From Bacteroidota bacterium (GTDB taxonomy: Bacteria; Bacteroidota; Bacteroidia; Bacteroidales; JAAYUG01): a stretch of DNA of 10,763 nucleotides. Below the pieces are notes generated by a model that searched no databases, was not told where the DNA came from, and saw only the letters and a program-made list of their open reading frames with translations. A program made the translations under genes and the position numbers. Positions 6,548 to 10,763 of this stretch are shown in pieces. Positions within the stretch are counted from its first letter, which is position 1, and the number at the start of each line of letters is the position of its first letter. Location of the stretch: NCBI GenBank assembly GCA_021812865.1, contig JAKAMP010000038.1, positions 1-10,763 of the forward strand. The letters are read 5' to 3'.

Positions 6548-7330
6548 GTGATACAAAATGAAGTTGCCGTAATTACCGGTGGAACCAGCGGGATAGGAGC
6601 GGCATATACTCGCTATTTCGCCAGCATGGGCTACGACCTGATCGTGACCGGTCACCCCGGCGACAAAGAATTTCCCCATCTAAAGGAAATAGAAGAAAAA
6701 TACAATGTAAAGGTTGACCTGATCCTGGCCGATTTTGCAATAAAAGAAAATATTGCAAGGGTGGAAGAAACCATCAGGGAAAAAAATGTGTGCGTGCTGA
6801 TCAACAGCGCAGGGTTCGGACTGGGAAGACCTTTCTGGGAAGACGATGTACAGACGCTTGAAAATATGGTGGCCGTACATATTATCGCCCCCGTGCGGTT
6901 TATCTATGCCGTTCTGCCCCAGATGATCAGCCGGAAAAAGGGTACCATCATCAGCCTTTCCTCCCTTTCTTCATTTATTCCTATTCCCCTAGATTCCATG
7001 TATTCCGCAACCAAGATTTTCCATAACAGTTTTCTGCAGTCGCTACATATATCCTTCAGAAACCAGGGAATCAAGGTGCAGGTGCTATGCCCGGGGTTGG
7101 TGAAAACCAACTTCCATAAGAATGCCGGCACAGATCCTTCCCTTCTGCAGAAGAAGCAAATTCTACCCTGGATGAATCCCGAACGGGTGGTCGAAATCTC
7201 CATCCGGAACCTGGGAAGGAAAAACAAGGTCATCGTAATACCCGGACTGAGAAACAAGATGATCAAACTCTTGTATACCATGATACCTAAACCACTGTAT
7301 TACAGACTGGCAGTAAAATACCTGGTATAA
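6548..7330 (+). CDS. Short-chain dehydrogenase/reductase (classical SDR, DltE/COG0300-like)
   Basis: The 260-residue protein is an NAD(P)-dependent oxidoreductase with a complete classical SDR active site. TGGTSGIG (10-17) is the nucleotide-binding glycine motif, and NSAG (86-89) is the structural motif after beta-strand 4. Ser139, 13 residues before Tyr152 in YSATK (152-156), is the likely catalytic Ser, with Tyr152 and Lys156 completing the set. CPGLVKTNF (171-179) is the usual post-active-site segment. The last 20 residues are hydrophobic (LLYTMIPKPLYYRLAVKYLV), which may allow membrane association. The start is GTG at 6548: the nearby ATG at 6558 is out of frame, and an in-frame TGA at 6527-6529 rules out a longer form. 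The start lies 19 bases after a good -7 element. The substrate cannot be predicted; the group includes ketone and acyl-chain reductases. The convergent neighbour is nagA. Confidence 0.9.
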   Translation: MIQNEVAVITGGTSGIGAAYTRYFASMGYDLIVTGHPGDKEFPHLKEIEEKYNVKVDLILADFAIKENIARVEETIREKNVCVLINSAGFGLGRPFWEDDVQTLENMVAVHIIAPVRFIYAVLPQMISRKKGTIISLSSLSSFIPIPLDSMYSATKIFHNSFLQSLHISFRNQGIKVQVLCPGLVKTNFHKNAGTDPSLLQKKQILPWMNPERVVEISIRNLGRKNKVIVIPGLRNKMIKLLYTMIPKPLYYRLAVKYLV

Positions 7331-7359
7331 GACAAAACTTCAATTTTAAGCTCCAGCCC

Positions 7360-7408
7360 GAACCCTAAACTTGAAACGCAAAACCTTAAACCTTAAACCT
7401 AAAACCTA
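7360..7408 (+). repeat. Degenerate 7-base tandem repeat at the SDR/nagA convergent junction, running into nagA
   Basis: Seven consecutive 7-base units occur without spacing errors: one starting GAAC (then CCT), followed by six starting AAAC and continuing TTG, GCA, CTT, CTT, CTA and CTA. The motif and strand match the array at 2468-2495. The last two units overlap the end of nagA: the stop codon (CTA at 7399-7401 on the plus strand, TAG when read) and the final Phe and Arg codons lie within repeat units. No clear hairpin terminator is visible between the two stop codons. The function is unknown. Confidence 0.75.
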
Positions 7409-8580
7409 CCCCTCCAATATCCCCTTTTTCCCCTGAAGTATGTCATCACCACATCAAACGATGGGTCTACAATATTGATATCCGCATCCTTTCCTGGCAG
7501 CAGGCTTCCTTTACGATCGGCAATATGCATCATTTCAGCCGTATTGGTACTGGCCATCCTCACAGCTACCGCAGGATCGATACCCACTTCAAAAATCAGG
7601 TTCCTAACCATCTTATCGAGCGGCGTAATGGATGAAGCCAGCGAGCTCCTGTCCTTCAGCATGGCAATGCCATTCTCGATGATCACTTCCTGTCCGCAGG
7701 TATAGATCATGGAGCCTTCTTCGAGCCCGGCAGCCCGGTTGGCATCGGAACAGATGAACATTTTGTCGGGTCCCTTGCAGGCATAAGCAATCTGCATCAG
7801 TTCATCGGGCACATGAATGCGGTCGGCAATGATCTCCGTGTATAATTCTTTGATATTTAGCCCGGCTTCCAGCATGCCAGGTATACGGAAAGGTCCATTT
7901 TTTCGGGTGGACGACATGGCATTGTAAAGGTGGGTAAGCGCGCGCATGCCCTCCCTCGTAGCCTGTTGCACTTCAGCATAGGTGGCTCCTGAATGGCCGC
8001 CTGAAACAACAATGCCGAGCTTCACAAAGTCCCTGATGCGCTGCATGTTTTTGTGCATCTCAGGGGCAAGGGTAATGCGTCTGATCACATCGCTGAATTG
8101 TTCCACAAGCGCAAAGGTCTCATCGGTAAGCTCGATGATGCTTTCCAAAGCCTGGGCTCCTTTGTAGGCAGGATTGAGGAAGGGTCCCTCAAAATGGCAT
8201 CCCAGGATTTCAATTTTGCCCGGAGAATTGAGGGGCATAGCCTCTCTCACGGTCTCCAACGCCCTGATGAGCTTGGGAAGAGGGTCCACGGTGAGAGAAG
8301 GATAGTAAGAGGTGATTCCGTGCTGTTGGTAAAACTTGTTCATTTCCATAAGCGATTCCAGGGTTCCATCATTGGCATCGTACCCCATTGCCCCGTGACA
8401 ATGGGTGTCGATATAACCGGGAATGGCCATGAGCCCTTCGAGGTCAATTTCTTCCCCTTGCAAACTGTGATCGCTTCCTGCATTCACTTCTGCAATGACT
8501 TGGTCGTCGATCACTATATTGCCTCGATCAATCAAATGACCGGGCTGGAATATCTTCAGGTTCTTGAGAATTAGGGTCAT
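7399..8580 (-). CDS. nagA: N-acetylglucosamine-6-phosphate deacetylase
   Basis: The cytoplasmic enzyme removes acetate from N-acetylglucosamine 6-phosphate to give glucosamine 6-phosphate, in amino-sugar catabolism and cell-wall recycling. The 393 residues are close to the usual length of about 380-400. Amidohydrolase metal and catalytic landmarks are in order: HCHG (60-63), CHFEGPFLNPAYKGAQ with Glu131, LAPE (171-174), GGHSGAT with His196, THLYNAMS with His217, ADRIH with His256, and SDA with the catalytic Asp279. SLASSITPLDKMVRN (about 313-327) is the conserved C-terminal helix region. GKDADINIVD precedes the final strands of the small beta-sandwich domain. No nagB or transporter gene is adjacent, so the gene stands alone here. 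The C-terminal YWRGRF is partly encoded by the flanking 7-base repeat. Transcription probably starts from a promoter at about 8600-8630. Confidence 0.95.
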   Translation of the reverse strand: MTLILKNLKIFQPGHLIDRGNIVIDDQVIAEVNAGSDHSLQGEEIDLEGLMAIPGYIDTHCHGAMGYDANDGTLESLMEMNKFYQQHGITSYYPSLTVDPLPKLIRALETVREAMPLNSPGKIEILGCHFEGPFLNPAYKGAQALESIIELTDETFALVEQFSDVIRRITLAPEMHKNMQRIRDFVKLGIVVSGGHSGATYAEVQQATREGMRALTHLYNAMSSTRKNGPFRIPGMLEAGLNIKELYTEIIADRIHVPDELMQIAYACKGPDKMFICSDANRAAGLEEGSMIYTCGQEVIIENGIAMLKDRSSLASSITPLDKMVRNLIFEVGIDPAVAVRMASTNTAEMMHIADRKGSLLPGKDADINIVDPSFDVVMTYFRGKRGYWRGRF

Positions 8581-8599
8581 CTCAGATTTTTTATAGCTA

Positions 8600-8630
8600 C
8601 AATGTTACTAAAAAACGGACCGCCTCCCAA
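8600..8630 (-). promoter_or_regulatory. Putative nagA promoter
   Basis: On the minus strand TTG (plus 8628-8630) is followed after 20 bases by TAACATTG (plus 8600-8607). That is the Bacteroidota TTG-N17-23-TAnnTTTG layout with a single mismatch in the -7 element. It would give a leader of roughly 15 bases before the nagA ATG at 8580. I saw no dyad overlapping it. Confidence 0.45.
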
Positions 8631-8733
8631 AAAGTTCACCCTTCCTCCCCTGATTTCCGCATACTGAGGGCATATGAATGCATAATTGACTTGAAATGAG
8701 GAAAGATTTCTTACCTGAATGGTCTATCCAAAG

Positions 8734-8764
8734 TCAATTTTAATATCTTGCAATGCAAAATTGA
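8734..8764 (+). promoter_or_regulatory. Inverted repeat just upstream of the DUF5916 gene
   Basis: Perfect 8-bp arms TCAATTTT (8734-8741) and AAAATTGA (8757-8764) enclose 15 bases that contain a second palindrome, TTGCA-A-TGCAA (8748-8758). The structure ends five bases before the ATG at 8770, so it could hide the start in mRNA or serve as an operator. I found no convincing promoter pair for this gene in 8631-8769; the remainder of that gap shows nothing else I can support. Confidence 0.35.
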
Positions 8765-8769
8765 TCCTG

Positions 8770-10763
8770 ATGAATCTCAAAACCATTCCGATTACCTTGA
8801 TTCTGGTTGTGATATCCTTGTCCGGATTGTTTGCCCAGCAGAACCAGCATATAAACCGGCTCAAATACCAGCTGCATATTGCACGTACCGATGAGAAGAT
8901 CACCATCGACGGAATATTGAATGAACCCGTTTGGTCAAAAGCTGAAGTGGCTACCCATCTGCAGAGAGTATTGCCTACGGATACAGGATTTGCTGCGGCA
9001 CAGACAAAGGTGATGCTCACCTATAACCACGACAACCTGTATATGGCAATAATATGCTATGACTCGCTGCCTGGGAAAAGGCCGGTTGAATCGCTGAGGC
9101 GTGACTTCAATTTTTCTAAAAACGATAATTTCCTTGTTTTTATTGATACTTACAACGATTATACCAATGGCTTTTCCTTTGGCATCACTCCGGCCGGAGC
9201 CCAGTGGGACGGGATACAGGCCAACGGGGGCTTTGTGTCCCTCGAATGGGATACCAAATGGAAATCGGCGGTGAAGAATTACCCTGACCGCTGGACCGCC
9301 GAATTTGAGATTCCCTTTCATAGCATACGTTACCATGGGGGAGATTCGGTATGGGGCATCAATTTCAGCCGGCAGGACCTGAAAACCAACGAAAAATCAA
9401 GCTGGGCGCCCATGCCCAGACAATTCCAGACCGCTAACCTGGCCTATACCGGATCTTTGGTCTGGGATCACCCGCTGCCAAAATCAGGTCCGCGCTTTTC
9501 ACTTATTCCTTATGCTATGGGCAAGTACACCCAGGATAACATCATGCATACCAGCAAACTAAGCGGTTCTGCAGGTATGGATGCCAAGGTGGTGCTGTCA
9601 ACCTCCATGAACCTCGACCTTACAGTAAACCCCGATTATTCCCAGGTCGAAGTCGACAACCAGATTACCAACCTCGACCGTTATGAATTGTTCTACCCCG
9701 AAAAACGGCAGTTCTTCCTTGAAAACAGCGACCTGTTTGCTAGCCTGGGGATCGACAATATCAGGCCATTCTTCTCGAGAAGAATCGGACTGGAAAGTCC
9801 GGTGCAGGCAGGCGCGCGCCTGAGCGGGAAAATCGGCGACGACTGGAGAATTGGCCTCATGGATATGCAAACCGGCAGCACGGCAACGATCCCGGCCGAC
9901 AACTTCAGCGTAGCCGCATTGCAAAAAAAAGTCTTCAGCAGATCGAATATTGCTGCCTTCTTAGTCAATAAGTTTGTTACTGCCGGCTCGGGCGATACCG
10001 CGTATAAAGGCCACAATTTTAATCGTGTGGCCGGTTTGGAATACAACCTGGCCAGCGCCGATAACCGGTGGACCGGTAAAGCCTTTTATCATCATGCTTT
10101 TTATTCCGGTTCAGGGAACCAATCATTTGCTTCTGCCCTCAATCTCACTTACGCAACCCCGTATGTCAATGTCACTATGAACCAGGCGCTGATCGGCGAT
10201 GATTACCTTGCCGAAACAGGCTATATAAGGCGTAAAGGATTCTATGAAGTGGCTCCTTCCATTGGATACAAATTCTTCCCTTCCGCAAGCTTCTTTGCAA
10301 ACCACGGACCTGTTGCCAAAGCCGATATTTTCTTCACCCCCGGCAATATGCAAAGAACCGACCAGTATATTACCCTGGGTTACAATGCAGAAGCTAATAA
10401 TAAGAGCCTGTTTGCCTTCGAGTTAAAAGACAATTACGTTGAACTGACAGCTCCTTTCGACCCGACAAACAAGGGAGGCGATACCCTGACCAGGGGTACC
10501 CGTTACCATTGGCAGGAAGCAGCGTTCTCCTTTACTTCCGACACGCGCAAGCTTTTCAATTTTCTGCTGTCTTCCCGTATCGGCGGATATTACAACGGCA
10601 TGCGTTGGAATGCCTATGGCGAACTTTATTACAGGGTTCAGCCATACGGAAGTCTTGCCATGGTGATTAATTATAACCGGATCAACCTGCCTGCCCCGTA
10701 TAAAAGCGCCGATCTGATCCTGATAGGACCAAAGCTCGACATAACCTTTACAAACAAGATATT
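8770..10763 (+). CDS. DUF5916 outer-membrane protein with N-terminal CBM9-like domain (3' truncated)
   Basis: The frame is open to the window edge, showing 664 complete codons of a protein likely to exceed 700 residues. A signal peptide occupies about 1-22 (MNLKTIPITLILVVISLSGL, then FAQ). Residues about 40-225 form a carbohydrate-binding-module-9-like beta-sandwich: it begins ITIDGILNEPVWSKA, and the FEIPFHSIRY and WGINFSRQ strands are typical. The DUF5916 signature follows: SWAPMPRQF, NPDYSQVEVD, TNLDRYELFYPEKRQFFLEN and PFFSRRIGL (about residues 215-340). Beyond this, alternating polar and aromatic strands suggest an outer-membrane beta-barrel. The biochemical function of DUF5916 is not established; surface binding or passage of a saccharide or lipid is possible. 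ATG at 8770 is chosen because the signal peptide starts there. The gene is divergent from nagA, but no functional link is shown. Confidence 0.9.
   Translation, partial: MNLKTIPITLILVVISLSGLFAQQNQHINRLKYQLHIARTDEKITIDGILNEPVWSKAEVATHLQRVLPTDTGFAAAQTKVMLTYNHDNLYMAIICYDSLPGKRPVESLRRDFNFSKNDNFLVFIDTYNDYTNGFSFGITPAGAQWDGIQANGGFVSLEWDTKWKSAVKNYPDRWTAEFEIPFHSIRYHGGDSVWGINFSRQDLKTNEKSSWAPMPRQFQTANLAYTGSLVWDHPLPKSGPRFSLIPYAMGKYTQDNIMHTSKLSGSAGMDAKVVLSTSMNLDLTVNPDYSQVEVDNQITNLDRYELFYPEKRQFFLENSDLFASLGIDNIRPFFSRRIGLESPVQAGARLSGKIGDDWRIGLMDMQTGSTATIPADNFSVAALQKKVFSRSNIAAFLVNKFVTAGSGDTAYKGHNFNRVAGLEYNLASADNRWTGKAFYHHAFYSGSGNQSFASALNLTYATPYVNVTMNQALIGDDYLAETGYIRRKGFYEVAPSIGYKFFPSASFFANHGPVAKADIFFTPGNMQRTDQYITLGYNAEANNKSLFAFELKDNYVELTAPFDPTNKGGDTLTRGTRYHWQEAAFSFTSDTRKLFNFLLSSRIGGYYNGMRWNAYGELYYRVQPYGSLAMVINYNRINLPAPYKSADLILIGPKLDITFTNKI

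Noticed and set aside
7360..7408. Telomere-like or CRISPR-like interpretation of the 7-base repeats
   Set aside because: The units are degenerate, short and without spacers, and they lie inside a gene-dense region, not at a replicon end.
8053..8574. 173-codon plus-strand frame opposite nagA
   Set aside because: nagA shows all of its catalytic motifs across this region; the antisense product is a shadow.
8935..9336. 133-codon minus-strand frame
   Set aside because: It is antisense to the CBM9-like domain of the DUF5916 gene, which is intact and well supported.
9768..9785. Perfect 18-bp palindrome (ATTCTTCTC/GAGAAGAAT)
   Set aside because: It is inside the codons for the conserved PFFSRRI motif of DUF5916, so the protein sequence can account for it; worth reopening only if the same DNA site occurs outside genes.

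Overview
The window looks like a chromosomal stretch of a Bacteroidota member, probably a free-living or sediment-type Bacteroidales relative. The evidence is a TonB-dependent receptor with an N-terminal carboxypeptidase-regulatory-like domain, a DUF5916 outer-membrane protein, a secreted GH27 glycosidase next to a Gfo/Idh/MocA oxidoreductase, no Shine-Dalgarno sequences in front of the starts, and Bacteroidota-type promoter elements (TTG then TAnnTTTG) upstream of several genes. Exact taxonomy cannot be read from this sequence.

Layout: (1) 1-2441, plus strand: the 3' part of a Gfo/Idh/MocA oxidoreductase, then a secreted GH27 alpha-galactosidase-like enzyme; this is a small carbohydrate-degradation unit. 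A strong intrinsic terminator hairpin lies inside the apparent 3' end of the oxidoreductase frame. (2) 2508-6400, minus strand: a PflX-like radical SAM protein, a small exported His/Cys-rich protein and a TonB-dependent receptor. The last two look like an outer-membrane metal-uptake pair. (3) 6548-7330, plus: a short-chain dehydrogenase, transcribed divergently from the radical SAM gene across an intergenic region rich in dyad symmetry. (4) 7399-8580, minus: N-acetylglucosamine-6-phosphate deacetylase (NagA). (5) 8770-end, plus: a DUF5916/CBM9-like outer-membrane protein, truncated by the window edge.

The genes form several short transcription units rather than one pathway. Themes are sugar and amino-sugar catabolism (oxidoreductase, GH27, NagA), probable metal uptake (TonB receptor plus His-rich protein) and two generic enzymes (radical SAM, SDR). 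I see no defence system, mobile element, CRISPR array, tRNA or rRNA.

The most unusual structure is non-coding. Both convergent gene junctions (about 2468-2495 and 7360-7408) carry a degenerate 7-base tandem repeat of the form AAACNNN (mostly AAACCTT-like), both reading the same way on the plus strand, and neither junction has an obvious hairpin terminator. At the second junction the repeat runs into nagA and supplies its stop codon and last residues. Other points of interest are the apparently lost stop codon of the first gene, the His/Cys-rich partner of the TonB receptor, and palindromes in the divergent promoter region 6417-6528.
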